Shown: positions 1-8,502 of the stretch, one piece after another | Position numbering within the stretch: position 1 is the first letter of the stretch | How the letters are laid out: the number at the start of each line of letters is the position of its first letter | Assembly: GCA_900473185.1 (NCBI GenBank) | Contig: UCKU01000013.1 | Location: 350,396-414,395, forward strand | From: Hyphomicrobiales bacterium | GTDB taxonomy: Bacteria > Pseudomonadota > Alphaproteobacteria > Rhizobiales > Rhizobiaceae | DNA length: 64,000 nt | Reading direction: 5' to 3' | Translations under genes and position numbers: made by a program | Notes under the pieces: generated by a model | Seen by the model: the letters and a program-made list of their open reading frames with translations, nothing else | The model's database searches: none | What the model was told of the DNA's origin: nothing

Positions 1-29
1 ACTCTTTGAATCTACGCATCGGGCTTTCT

Positions 30-49
30 GAAAATCGGGACCGATTTTC
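30..49. repeat. Short perfect palindrome at left edge
   Basis: Nine-base arms (GAAAATCGG and CCGATTTTC) flank a two-base centre. The spacer is too tight for an ordinary terminator loop, so this is more likely an extragenic palindromic element. Nothing else is recognisable between the window edge and the terminator at 68. Confidence 0.4.
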
Positions 50-67
50 TGGCTGACGCTGTAGTCG

Positions 68-99
68 AAAAAGGCGGCAGGTCCCAGTGTGGGGCCTGC
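68..99 (-). terminator. Rho-independent terminator after the peptide-binding protein gene
   Basis: Read on the minus strand, a 9-bp stem (GCAGGCCCC pairing with GGGACCTGC, one G-T wobble) with loop ACACT is followed by CGCC and then TTTTT. It starts about 20 bases after the stop codon of the binding-protein gene at 120. Confidence 0.65.
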
Positions 100-119
100 G
101 CAGCAGGCTGGGTCAGAGA

Positions 120-1697
120 CTACTTGTCCTTCCAGGTCTTGGCGAAAATGTTGTTGCCAAGCGGGATCTGCAGGAAGCCGTGGACCTTCTTGCTGAGCGC
201 GACCGGGTAGGGCGTCTCGTAGAGCGGCACGGTCGGGCCTTCGCCGTTATAGATCTCCTGCATCTTCGCATATTGCTCGGCGCGCTTCTTCGCATCCATC
301 TCCTTCTGGGAGTTTTCGAAGAGCTTGTCGGCTTCGTCATTTTTCCAGCCGCTGTGCAGCGCGTCGATCGTCTTGGAATAGACGAAGTAGGAGGTGATTT
401 CGTTCGGATCGGCGATATCGTCGGTCCAGGCGGCATTGCGCATCACGAAGGTGCCGTCGCGATATTGCTGGGTGCGGGTCGGGTTGTCGACCTGCTGCAG
501 TTCCAGTTTGATGCCGATCTGCGCCCACATCTGTTGCAGGGCCGTCGAGATGCCGACCTCGTCCTGATTGCCGGCGAGCACGAGAATGCTGGTCGAGAAG
601 CCGCTTTCGAAGCCTGCTTCCTTCATCAGGCTCTTTGCCTTCTCAATGTCATAGGGATAAAGCGGCTTGTCGCCGACATGCAGCGGCGTTGCCGTCGACA
701 TATAGGATGTCTGCGGCGTGCCGACGCCATGGGTGACGATCTGGATGATCGCATCCTTGTTGACGGCATAGTTCATTGCCTGGCGAACCTTGACGTTGGA
801 CAGCGGATTGTCCTTGCCGCCAAGCTGCGGACGCACATTCAGCGTGATGTATTCGACGCGCGTCGAGGGGAAGAGTTCCATATCGAGATTGCCCCACGAC
901 TTCAGTTCGTCGACCCGCGAATAAGGAATGAACTCGGCCCCGTCGATCTCGCCGGAGGTGAGCTTCAGGATGCGGGTCGCGTCGTCGGGGATGAGTTCGA
1001 AGTCGATGCCGTCGAGATAGGGCAGCGGTTTGCCGTCTTCGCCCTTGCCCCAGTAATATTCGTTGCGTGCCAGCTTCATGCTGGAGCCACGGTCCCAGGA
1101 TTTCAGGACGAAGGGGCCGGAACCAACAGGATGTTCGCCAAAGGCCTTGGCTTTTTCCTCGTCGGTTGCGCCCGGCGAAGTTTCGAAGGCCTTCTCCGGC
1201 ATGATACCGGTATTGAAGACCGTCAGTGCGGCAAGAATGGCCGGGTCAGGATGCTTGAGCTTGATGATGACAGTGTTGTCGCCCTCGGTCGTCACGTCAT
1301 CGATGGACTCGATCATGAAGCCCCAAATGCCGTTGTCCTTCTTCGATGCGCGCTTCAGCGACCAGGCGACGTCGCCTGGGGTGATCGGCGAACCATCGGA
1401 GAATTTGATGCCGTCGCGCAATGTCAGCGTCACGCTCGTGCCGTCATCCGACAGCTTGTAGTCGCTGGCCAGCCCCGGCTGTACGCCCTTGCCATCGTCG
1501 GTCGGCAGGAGCAGAGTGTCGTAAAGGTTGGACAGGATCCAGATGTCGACATTGGCGTCGTTTAGGACCGGATCCAGGAAAAGGCTGTCCGCATAGCGGC
1601 CATAGACCAGCGTGCCGCCCCGCTCCAGGGCGAATGCTGAAACACTGGTACCGAGTAAAACTGCAGCGGCCACGGCCGCACGAGCGATCGTTCTCAA
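120..1697 (-). CDS. ABC transporter substrate-binding protein, family 5 (peptide type)
   Basis: This is a periplasmic receptor of an oligopeptide/dipeptide/nickel-class ABC importer. At 525 residues it has the usual length for the family. An N-terminal signal peptide ends near SAFA, followed by ERGGTLVYGRYADS, the typical mature start. The internal LTLRDGIKFSDGSPITPGDV stretch is a family 5 hallmark. The start is a TTG at 1697 with AAGGGGA as ribosome site; the nearby ATG is out of frame. No permease or ATPase gene lies beside it inside the window, and a terminator follows it. It is divergent from the GntR regulator, which probably controls it. The ligand cannot be told from the sequence, but the peptidase and deacylase genes opposite suggest an amide-linked compound. 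Confidence 0.9.
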   Translation of the reverse strand: MRTIARAAVAAAVLLGTSVSAFALERGGTLVYGRYADSLFLDPVLNDANVDIWILSNLYDTLLLPTDDGKGVQPGLASDYKLSDDGTSVTLTLRDGIKFSDGSPITPGDVAWSLKRASKKDNGIWGFMIESIDDVTTEGDNTVIIKLKHPDPAILAALTVFNTGIMPEKAFETSPGATDEEKAKAFGEHPVGSGPFVLKSWDRGSSMKLARNEYYWGKGEDGKPLPYLDGIDFELIPDDATRILKLTSGEIDGAEFIPYSRVDELKSWGNLDMELFPSTRVEYITLNVRPQLGGKDNPLSNVKVRQAMNYAVNKDAIIQIVTHGVGTPQTSYMSTATPLHVGDKPLYPYDIEKAKSLMKEAGFESGFSTSILVLAGNQDEVGISTALQQMWAQIGIKLELQQVDNPTRTQQYRDGTFVMRNAAWTDDIADPNEITSYFVYSKTIDALHSGWKNDEADKLFENSQKEMDAKKRAEQYAKMQEIYNGEGPTVPLYETPYPVALSKKVHGFLQIPLGNNIFAKTWKDK

Positions 1698-1722
1698 ATC
1701 ATTCCCCTTTTATGAATATTAA

Positions 1723-1851
1723 CTGTTCTTATTGGATATAACGATTTCACGCAGAAAAAAGCCTGTCAACTGGTTTTCGTATGATCGCATCAAGACACTT
1801 GGCTTGTCTAGGCGCCAATTTCGCGATAACCGTTATGCTGTTCTATAACAG
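1723..1851. promoter_or_regulatory. Candidate GntR operators in the divergent promoter region
   Basis: The 173-bp divergent region has CTGTTCTATAACAG (1838-1851, 5-bp arms, 4-bp spacer), 19 bp before the GntR start. An adjacent ATAACCGTTAT lies at 1826-1836. A related CTGTTCTTATTGGATATAAC lies at 1723-1742, just upstream of the binding-protein gene. Related half-sites at both ends fit one regulator acting on both transcription units. This is inference from sequence symmetry only. Confidence 0.4.
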
Positions 1852-1870
1852 ATAGCGCCGAACGGGTTTC

Positions 1871-2836
1871 ATGGATTTTTTCGTCGACCGGGAACTGCCC
1901 GTGCCTTTACGCACGCAGCTTCAGGGCCTAATTGAATATGGCATTGCCTGCGGTGAACTTCTTCCGGGGGAAGCGCTTCCTTCGGTTCGGGAACTCGCCG
2001 AGAAGGTGGGTGTTGCCCCGATGACTGTCAGTCAGGTCTATGCCGACCTAAAGGCGGCAGGCCTGATCGACACGCGCCCCGGCTCAGGCACATTCGTCGG
2101 CGACAGCCATCAGGCGCGGCTTGCAGCACGAGCGGACGCAACCGAACTGCATCGCCAGATCGATCACCTTATCGATGAAAGTCGGCGGCTCGGCATTCGC
2201 TCGTCGGACCTGGTCTCGCTCGTCAATGCCCGGGCCTTTTACCGAGACAGCATCGGTCCACGGCTGCGCATCGTCATGATCGGCATCTTTCGGGATGCGA
2301 CGGCGAGCTACGCCCGGTTCATCGCTGCCCGCCTTGGCCGTGATGTGACGGTTGAACCGTTGACGGTCTCCTCGATCGAACGCAATCCGGCCGCCATGGC
2401 ACGCGCCAACTCTGCCGATCTCGCCATCACCTTTGCCAACCGGCACCGCGAGGTCGCAACCCTCGTGCCGAACACCAAAGTGGTGACGATCAGCTTCACA
2501 CCGTCGGAAGAGACGCGCCGGGCGCTTGCATCGCTCGATTCACTGGCTTCGATCGCCGTCGTCTCGCGGTTTCCGGATTTCCTACCGATCATGAAGAGCG
2601 GCGTGCAGCGTTTTGCGCCGCATGTCAGCGACATCACCGCCACGACGCTCGAGGCGGCGGGGCTGGAGACGCTCCTCGCCAGTGTCTCCGTCGTGATCTA
2701 CGCTTCGGGGGCCGAAAGCGTGACCGATCTTCTTCCCGAAGGCACGCAGGCAATCGAATACCGTCATGCACCTGATACAGCCGACATTGAAAGAGTGATC
2801 GTCCCGATCATTCGTGCTGCCGGCATCCCTTCATAG
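1871..2836 (+). CDS. GntR-family transcriptional regulator
   Basis: This is a DNA-binding regulator. The N-terminal 75 residues form a winged helix-turn-helix of GntR type, with LPSVRELAEKVGVAPMTVSQ as recognition region and GLIDTRPGSGTFV as the wing. A linker of about 50 residues leads to an alpha/beta domain from about residue 130 that does not look like the FadR all-helical or aminotransferase (MocR) domains. It may sense a small molecule. The gene heads the amidohydrolase operon (59 bp to the next gene) and is divergent from the peptide-binding protein gene, so autoregulation and control of both units are likely. Confidence 0.88.
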   Translation: MDFFVDRELPVPLRTQLQGLIEYGIACGELLPGEALPSVRELAEKVGVAPMTVSQVYADLKAAGLIDTRPGSGTFVGDSHQARLAARADATELHRQIDHLIDESRRLGIRSSDLVSLVNARAFYRDSIGPRLRIVMIGIFRDATASYARFIAARLGRDVTVEPLTVSSIERNPAAMARANSADLAITFANRHREVATLVPNTKVVTISFTPSEETRRALASLDSLASIAVVSRFPDFLPIMKSGVQRFAPHVSDITATTLEAAGLETLLASVSVVIYASGAESVTDLLPEGTQAIEYRHAPDTADIERVIVPIIRAAGIPS

Positions 2837-2895
2837 GCAGACGACATATCCAAACGAGACGCTATCGACGCAAAAATCTAGGAAAGGCAGACGAG

Positions 2896-3597
2896 ATGAG
2901 AGTATCCGAGTCAAACTGGCAGCAGATCGAGAACTATCTGAAAACCGATGACCGGGCGATCCTGCCGCTCGGCAGCACAGAGCAGCATGCCGGCCTGTCG
3001 CTCTCGGTCGACTCCATCCTGTCGGAAAAAGTGGCTGCCGATGCCGCGGCATCCCTCGGCATTCCGGTCTTTCCGGTTGTGGCCTATGGGATCACGCCTT
3101 ACTTCCTGTCCTATCCCGGCACGATCAGCATCCGCCAGCAGACCTATATCAGCCTGGTCCGCGACATTCTCGATGGCTTGAGGCGACAGGGCTTTCGCCG
3201 CATCCTCATCGTCAACGGCCATGGCGGCAACCAGCCTGCCGGCAGCATGGCGATCGAATGGATGGCCGATAATCCGGATACGGCGGTGAAGTTCCACAAT
3301 TGGTGGAACGCGCCGAAGACCTTTGCCAAGGTGCAGGAGATCGACACCGTCGCCTCGCACGCCTCCTGGATGGAGAATTTCCCCTGGACGCGGCTCGAGG
3401 GCGCCAAGCAGCCGACGCAGCAGAAGCCGATGATCGATCTTGCCCGCATGCGGGTTATGTCGCCGGATGCCGTCAAGGCCTATCTCGGCGACGGCAATTT
3501 CGGCGGTTACTACGAGCGGCCGGACGAAGAGATGCAGGCGATCTGGGATGTGGCGGTCGAAGAGACCCGTGCGCTTCTCGAGGGAGGTTGGGCATGA
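2896..3597 (+). CDS. Creatininase-family amidohydrolase
   Basis: This is a metal-dependent hydrolase of the creatininase/MftE superfamily, which opens cyclic or linear amides. Visible motifs are LPLGSTEQHAG near the N-terminus (metal-binding E and H), a central NGHGGNQPA and a later ASHAS. At 233 residues it is at the short end of the family. The stop overlaps the next start (ATGA), so translation is probably coupled. The substrate is unknown. The neighbours do not include creatinase or sarcosine oxidase, so true creatinine breakdown is unlikely. Confidence 0.85.
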   Translation: MRVSESNWQQIENYLKTDDRAILPLGSTEQHAGLSLSVDSILSEKVAADAAASLGIPVFPVVAYGITPYFLSYPGTISIRQQTYISLVRDILDGLRRQGFRRILIVNGHGGNQPAGSMAIEWMADNPDTAVKFHNWWNAPKTFAKVQEIDTVASHASWMENFPWTRLEGAKQPTQQKPMIDLARMRVMSPDAVKAYLGDGNFGGYYERPDEEMQAIWDVAVEETRALLEGGWA

Positions 3598-4610
3598 GCG
3601 AACCGATCCTGATCTGGGGTGCCGGCGCGATCGGCGGCACCCTCGGCGCCGCCTTCATCCGGGCCGGCAACGAGGTGATCTTCGTTGATAACGTCAAGGA
3701 GCATGTCGATGCCATCAACGAGAAGGGCCTGAAGATCGTCGGACCGATCTTCGAGGATGTTGTCAGGGCGAAGGCCTATCTGCCGGAAGAGCTCGAAGGC
3801 ATCTATGACCGCACGTTCCTCTGCGTGAAGGCGCATCACACCGAAGATGCGGCGCATGTGCTCGTCGAGCATCTGGCCTCGGATGGCTTTGTCGTCTCCG
3901 CCCAGAATGGCCTCAATGAGCGCGTTATCTCCCGTATCGTCGGCGAGAACCGGGTGATCGGCTGCTTCGTCAATTTCGGCGCCGACTATCTGGAGCCTGG
4001 TGTGGTGCAATATAGCGGCCATGGCGCCGTCGTAATCGGCGAACTCGATGGACGCTTTACCGACCGCGCCGAGCAGATCTATGATCTGATGAAGCAGTTC
4101 GAGCCGAAGGCCTTGATCACGAACAATATCTGGGGCTTCCTCTGGGGCAAGCTGATCTATGGAGCGTTGCTCTTCGGCACAGCACTGACAAATGACAGCA
4201 TCGCAGATGTTCTCGATAATCCGACCGCCCGGCCGGTTTTGCGCAGGCTGGCGCTGGAAGTGGCGACTGTTGCCACGATCAACAACATCAAACCGGAGGC
4301 TTTCGACGGCTTCGATCCGGCTGCCTTCGGTCCGCTGGCGACGCCAGAACAGACAGACAAATCCTTCGACGACATGTCCGTCCACAATCGCAAATCGGTA
4401 AAATCGCATTCGGGCATCTGGCGCGATCTCGCGGTGCGCAAGCGCAAGACGGAAGTCGATGCCCAAGTGCTGCCGGTTGTGGAGATAGGCCAGGAATCGC
4501 GTGTTCCGACACCGCTTGCAGCCCGCGTCATTACGATGATCCACGAGATCGAAGACGGAAAACGGCCGCTCACTATCGCCAATATCGTAGAGCTTGCGAG
4601 GGTCGCATGA
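3594..4610 (+). CDS. 2-dehydropantoate 2-reductase (PanE/ApbA) family oxidoreductase
   Basis: This is an NAD(P)-dependent reductase-like protein of 338 residues. The N-terminus carries ILIWGAGAIGGTLGAAF, the Rossmann glycine motif. The C-terminal helical domain of ketopantoate reductases follows, with conserved WGKLIYGALLFG near its start. The open frame extends upstream to 3300, but the ATG at 3594 overlaps the previous stop as ATGA and is preceded by GGGAGG-like sequence, so it is preferred. No pantothenate genes are nearby, so the substrate is more likely another 2-oxo acid or its hydroxy partner in this catabolic operon. Confidence 0.85.
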   Translation: MSEPILIWGAGAIGGTLGAAFIRAGNEVIFVDNVKEHVDAINEKGLKIVGPIFEDVVRAKAYLPEELEGIYDRTFLCVKAHHTEDAAHVLVEHLASDGFVVSAQNGLNERVISRIVGENRVIGCFVNFGADYLEPGVVQYSGHGAVVIGELDGRFTDRAEQIYDLMKQFEPKALITNNIWGFLWGKLIYGALLFGTALTNDSIADVLDNPTARPVLRRLALEVATVATINNIKPEAFDGFDPAAFGPLATPEQTDKSFDDMSVHNRKSVKSHSGIWRDLAVRKRKTEVDAQVLPVVEIGQESRVPTPLAARVITMIHEIEDGKRPLTIANIVELARVA

Positions 4611-5353
4611 ATATCTCCTTTGAGGGCAAGGTGGTCGTGGTCACCGGTGCTGCCCACGGCTTCGGCCGGGCTATCGCCGAGGGGTTTGCAAGCCGCGGCG
4701 CACGGGTTCATGTCTGCGATGTCAATGCGGCGGGGCTTGAGGAAACGGTCAAGCTCTGCGGCGAAAAGACCACGGCCCACGTGCTCGACGTCGGCAACCG
4801 CACGGATGTGCTCGCGCTGGTACCGACCTTCGGCGCTGTCGATATCCTCGTCAACAATGCCGGCGGCGTGCGCGGTCAGGTCGGGCGACCGATCGAGGAG
4901 ATCTCCGAGAGCGACTGGCAGACGATCTTCGACGTCAATCTTTCGGGCGCCTTCTTCATGGCGCAGGCGGTGGTTTCCGTCATGAAGAAACGCAAGACCG
5001 GCCGCATCATCAACATTTCGAGCGGCGCAGGCCTCGGCATTTCGCTGACCGGCATTCAGGCCTATGCCTGCGCCAAGGCCGGCCAGATCGGCTTGACCCG
5101 TCAGCTCGCCCATGAGCTGGGTCCATGGGGCATTACCGTCAATAACGTCGCCCCCGGCTTCGTGCGTTCCAACCCGACCACCGAGCGTCAATGGGAGGCG
5201 ATGGGGGAAGAGGGGCAGGCGCGGCTTTTGCAGAACATCGCGTTAAAGCGCCTCGGCTTGCCTGACGATATCGCCGCGATGGTGATGTTCTTCGCTTCCG
5301 ATTATGCCGGCTGGATATCCGGTCAGGTCATCAGCGTGGACGGCGGTAAATGA
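4607..5353 (+). CDS. SDR-family NAD(P)-dependent oxidoreductase
   Basis: This is a classical short-chain dehydrogenase of 248 residues. It shows cofactor motif VVVTGAAHGFGRAIA (TGxxxGxG), LVNNAGG (NNAG), the catalytic serine in NISSGAG and the YACAKAG active-site YxxxK. The C-terminus has the WISGQVISVDGG signature of the FabG-like group. Its start overlaps the preceding stop (ATGA) and its stop overlaps the M20 peptidase start (ATGA), so it is part of a translationally coupled operon. The substrate is unknown. Confidence 0.9.
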   Translation: MNISFEGKVVVVTGAAHGFGRAIAEGFASRGARVHVCDVNAAGLEETVKLCGEKTTAHVLDVGNRTDVLALVPTFGAVDILVNNAGGVRGQVGRPIEEISESDWQTIFDVNLSGAFFMAQAVVSVMKKRKTGRIINISSGAGLGISLTGIQAYACAKAGQIGLTRQLAHELGPWGITVNNVAPGFVRSNPTTERQWEAMGEEGQARLLQNIALKRLGLPDDIAAMVMFFASDYAGWISGQVISVDGGK

Positions 5354-6723
5354 GTGTCGAGAATTATCTGGACGAGAACTATCCAGCCGCACTTGATGAT
5401 CTCAAGGCCTTCTGCCGTATCCCGAGCGTCAGCACTGATCCGGCCTTTGCCGAGGGCATCCGTCGGGCCGCGACCTTCGTTGCGGATCGTCTGCACAAAG
5501 CGGGTTTTACTGGTGTCGAGATGTTCGATAGCGGCGGCCATCCGGCCGTCTATGGCGAAATTCTCTCCGATCCTGCCCTTTCGACCTATCTCGTCTACGG
5601 TCATTATGACGTCCAGCCGCCCGATCCCCTCGATAAATGGAAGACGCCGCCTTTCGAGCCTGATGAGCGCGAAGGCAGGCTCTATGCCCGCGGCGTATCT
5701 GACGACAAGGGACCGTTGCTGATCCCGATCCTTGTTGCCGAAGCCTTCATGCGGGTCGAGGGACGTCTGCCCGTCAATCTGAAAGTGTTGATCGAGGGCG
5801 AAGAGGAATCCGGCAGTCCCCATTTTTCGCCGACGCTGGAAAAATACCGAGACAAGCTCAGCTGCGATCTGGTGCTTTCGGCCGATGGCGCGATGTGGCG
5901 CCCGGACAAGCCGTCGATCACTGTGGCAAGCCGTGGGCTCGCGGCGCTCGATATCACCGTCACCGGTGCGGCCAAGGACCTGCATTCCGGACGTCACGGC
6001 GGCAGCGCGCCAAACTCGATTGCCGCACTTGTCGCACTTCTGGCCTCCATGCACGGGCCAGATGGCCGCGTCAGCGTGGAAGGTTTTCTCGATGGCGCCA
6101 CGCCGCCCGATCCGAAGATCATTGCGGCAATCGAGGCAGCGCAATTCGAGAGCGCGGCCTATTACCGGGAGATCGGCGTGGCTGGTGGCGATCCGATCGA
6201 TGACGGCCGCGAATTGCTGATCCGGCAATGGCTGGAGCCTACGCTGGAATTCAACGGTGTGTGGGGCGGTTATTAGGGCAAGGGCACCAAGACGGTCATT
6301 CCGAATGTGGCAAGCGCGAAGATCACCTGCCGCCTTGTTGCCGGGCAGAAGCCGGATGCCGTGATCGCCACCATTACCCGCCACTTGCAGGACCGTCTGC
6401 CGAAGGGTTTCCAGCTCGAGGTTCACCGTCACGGGCCGGGTAGCGAAGCCGATTTCGTCGATCCCGATCTGCCGGCGCTCAAAATTTCGGAGGGAGTTCT
6501 CGGCGAATTGCTCGGCGAAAAGCCCTTGCGGGTGGCGATGGGCGCGACGATCCCGATCGGCAGTGCCTTTCGCAAGCATCTCGGCTGCGCGTCGATCTTC
6601 TTCTCCTTTTCCACGGCAGACGAGGATTACCACGCCCCGAACGAATTTTTCCGGCTCGAGAATTTCAAGTTGGGTATGCAGGCTTGGACGATGCTACTGA
6701 GACGGCTTGCCGCCTCAGCTTAG
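5350..6723 (+). pseudogene. M20-family dipeptidase interrupted by an in-frame TAG
   Basis: This is a zinc-dependent M20 (carnosinase/DapE-like) peptidase reading frame of 457 codons with one amber codon at 6274-6276. Metal and catalytic motifs before the stop are intact: VYGHYDVQP, GVSDDKG, EGEEESGSP and SADGAMW. After the stop the same frame continues without shift for 148 codons, with GKGTKTVIP and the last metal-ligand histidine in HAPNEFF. The interruption falls in the conserved GGY-x-GKG segment, where homologues commonly carry Q or T. CAG to TAG would be a single transition. As written, a 308-residue truncated product lacking the C-terminal catalytic part would form. It could be a recent nonsense mutation, a sequence error or readthrough. 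Confidence 0.85.
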
Positions 6724-6771
6724 GAAAATCCCGACGCCCAGCGCATCCCTGCGTTTTTCATGGAGGATTCG

Positions 6772-7689
6772 ATGACAGCCTTGCCTGCTCTGCGTACTGG
6801 AAAGCCCCGGTCCGAATTTGGTCATATCCGTCCGACGAAGGAGCTCGAAGTTCCCTTCGCAGTCATCGAAGGGGTAAAGGAGGGACCAAGCCTGCTCGTC
6901 ACGGCCGGCGTTCACGGCTCTGAGTTCTGCTCCATCGAGGCGGCCGTCCGGCTGATGAAGACGAGGCCGGAGGAGATCAAGGGCACGCTGATCGTCCTGC
7001 CGATCCTGAATGTCGAAGCCTTCAAACGACGCAACATCTACATCATGCCGCAGGACGGCAAGAACCTGAACCGCATGTTTCCAGGCAAGCCGGATGGAAC
7101 GACCAGCGAGCAGCTGGCGCATTGGCTGGTGACGGAAGCGTTTCCGAAGGCCGATGTCTATATCGATTGCCATGGCGGCGACCTGGACGAAGGCCTCGCA
7201 CCCTTCACCATCTTCCCGGCGGGCTGCGAAAAGTCGAAGGCGCTTGCGGCTGCTTTCGGCATCAAGACCGCCGTTGCCGCCGGTGGTTCCGGCTACTCGG
7301 TCGACGCGTCCTACAAGCTCGGCATTCCGAGCATCCTTCCTGAGGTCAGCGGCAATGGCCTGTGGGGCGAGCCGACCGTGACGCAGATGACCGACGGCAT
7401 ACGTCGCGTCATGCAACATATCGGCATGCTGCCGGGCGAGGCGCCGGTAACGCCGCTCGATGTCGTCACCATGTGGGTGCCGAGCGCGCCGGTGACCGGC
7501 CTCTGGTATCCGAAGAAGGATCTCGGCGAACCGGTGGCGGCGGGCGAATTGCTGGGCGAGATCAGTTCTGTTTTTGGCGAGACGCTGGCAAGCATTCATT
7601 CCGAAAAAGACGGTTTCATCCTTTATCGCTTGACGAGCCTCTCGGTGAACGAGAAGGAAGCGTTGCTCGGCGTCGGAACGCCTGTCTGA
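6772..7689 (+). CDS. Succinylglutamate desuccinylase/aspartoacylase-family protein
   Basis: This is a zinc-dependent M14-like deacylase of the AstE/AspA family, about 305 residues. Metal motif VTAGVHGSEFCSIEA (HxxE) lies near residue 45, ILNVEAFKRR (with the arginine) follows, and DCHGGD carries the third zinc ligand. The C-terminus is a lipoyl/RnfC-like beta domain typical of the group. An upstream ATG exists at 6760, but GGAGG at 6762-6766 sits correctly before the ATG at 6772. It probably removes an acyl group from an N-acyl amino acid, fitting the peptidase and binding protein around it. Confidence 0.87.
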   Translation: MTALPALRTGKPRSEFGHIRPTKELEVPFAVIEGVKEGPSLLVTAGVHGSEFCSIEAAVRLMKTRPEEIKGTLIVLPILNVEAFKRRNIYIMPQDGKNLNRMFPGKPDGTTSEQLAHWLVTEAFPKADVYIDCHGGDLDEGLAPFTIFPAGCEKSKALAAAFGIKTAVAAGGSGYSVDASYKLGIPSILPEVSGNGLWGEPTVTQMTDGIRRVMQHIGMLPGEAPVTPLDVVTMWVPSAPVTGLWYPKKDLGEPVAAGELLGEISSVFGETLASIHSEKDGFILYRLTSLSVNEKEALLGVGTPV

Positions 7690-7710
7690 GCAATCCTCAA
7701 GAGAAATCCG

Positions 7711-8463
7711 ATGCGCGCAGAGACACAGCCTGTACCCGCTGACATCATCCGCGAACTTGCCCCGACGGGCAGGCTGCGCCTCGGCATCGTCGTGGCGCCC
7801 GCGGCGTCTGCCTTCTTTGCCGTGATGGAAGATGGCGCCTATCTGGGTGTGACCGTCGATATCGGTCAGGCACTGGCCGCAAGGCTTGGGATCGAGGCAG
7901 AGGTGGTCGCCTTCCCGAATTCCGGCGCCTGCACCGAGGCGTTGGAGGTAGACGCGATCGATGTAAGCTTCATGCCCGTCGACGACGAGAGGCGAAAACG
8001 TATTGCCTTCGGAACTGCCTATTACATCATCGAAAGCACCTATCTCGTCACTGCCGCGTCAGGCATTACAAGTCTGCCCGAGGTCGACCGCGCCGGCGTG
8101 CGCGTCGTCGGCATCGCCAATACCACGACGATCCGCAGTGCTACTCGCTCGCTGGCGGCCATCCGACCGGAGCCGGTGGAAACGGTGGCCGAAGGCATCA
8201 ATCGATTGCTGGACGGCCGGGCGGATGTTCTGGCGCTTTCACGCGATGCTTTCCGCTCGCTGCTCCCGCAAGTGCCGGGTTCACGAGTGCTTGACGGTGG
8301 GTTTCAGCAGACGGGCATCGCCATCGCCACAGGCAAGGACAAACCGGAGGCGCTCGCTTTGCTGACCGAATTCATGGAACAGGCAAAGGCATCCGGCCTT
8401 GTGCGCAAGGCGCTGGATGCTGCCGGTTTTGCCGAGGAGCCGGTGGCTCCGCCACAGGCTTGA
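7711..8463 (+). CDS. Family-3 solute-binding domain protein without signal peptide
   Basis: This 250-residue protein has the periplasmic binding fold used for amino acids: TGRLRLGIVVAP at the start of lobe 1, GVTVDIGQALAARLG, then the IDVSFMPVDDERRKRIAF segment. The N-terminus (MRAETQPVPADIIRELA) is hydrophilic and has no signal peptide or membrane segment, so it appears cytoplasmic as written. It lies 21 bp after the deacylase and is probably the last gene of the operon. It could be a cytoplasmic sensor or scavenging protein, or the start may be wrong, although no upstream in-frame leader is visible. Confidence 0.8.
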   Translation: MRAETQPVPADIIRELAPTGRLRLGIVVAPAASAFFAVMEDGAYLGVTVDIGQALAARLGIEAEVVAFPNSGACTEALEVDAIDVSFMPVDDERRKRIAFGTAYYIIESTYLVTAASGITSLPEVDRAGVRVVGIANTTTIRSATRSLAAIRPEPVETVAEGINRLLDGRADVLALSRDAFRSLLPQVPGSRVLDGGFQQTGIAIATGKDKPEALALLTEFMEQAKASGLVRKALDAAGFAEEPVAPPQA

Positions 8464-8502
8464 ACAGATCTGACCCGGCGCTGTCGATCCTCAAGCTCGC
8501 GC

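Noticed and set aside
87..1565. A 492-codon plus-strand frame
   Set aside because: It lies antisense to the binding-protein gene, which has a signal peptide and clear family motifs; the plus-strand product is not recognisable.
3300..3593. N-terminal extension of the ketopantoate-reductase-like gene
   Set aside because: It overlaps the creatininase gene entirely in another frame; the Rossmann start fits the ATG at 3594.
6274..6276. Pyrrolysine or other recoding at the TAG in the M20 gene
   Set aside because: No pyl genes or recoding context are visible and this lineage is not known to use pyrrolysine; a nonsense change or sequence error is simpler.
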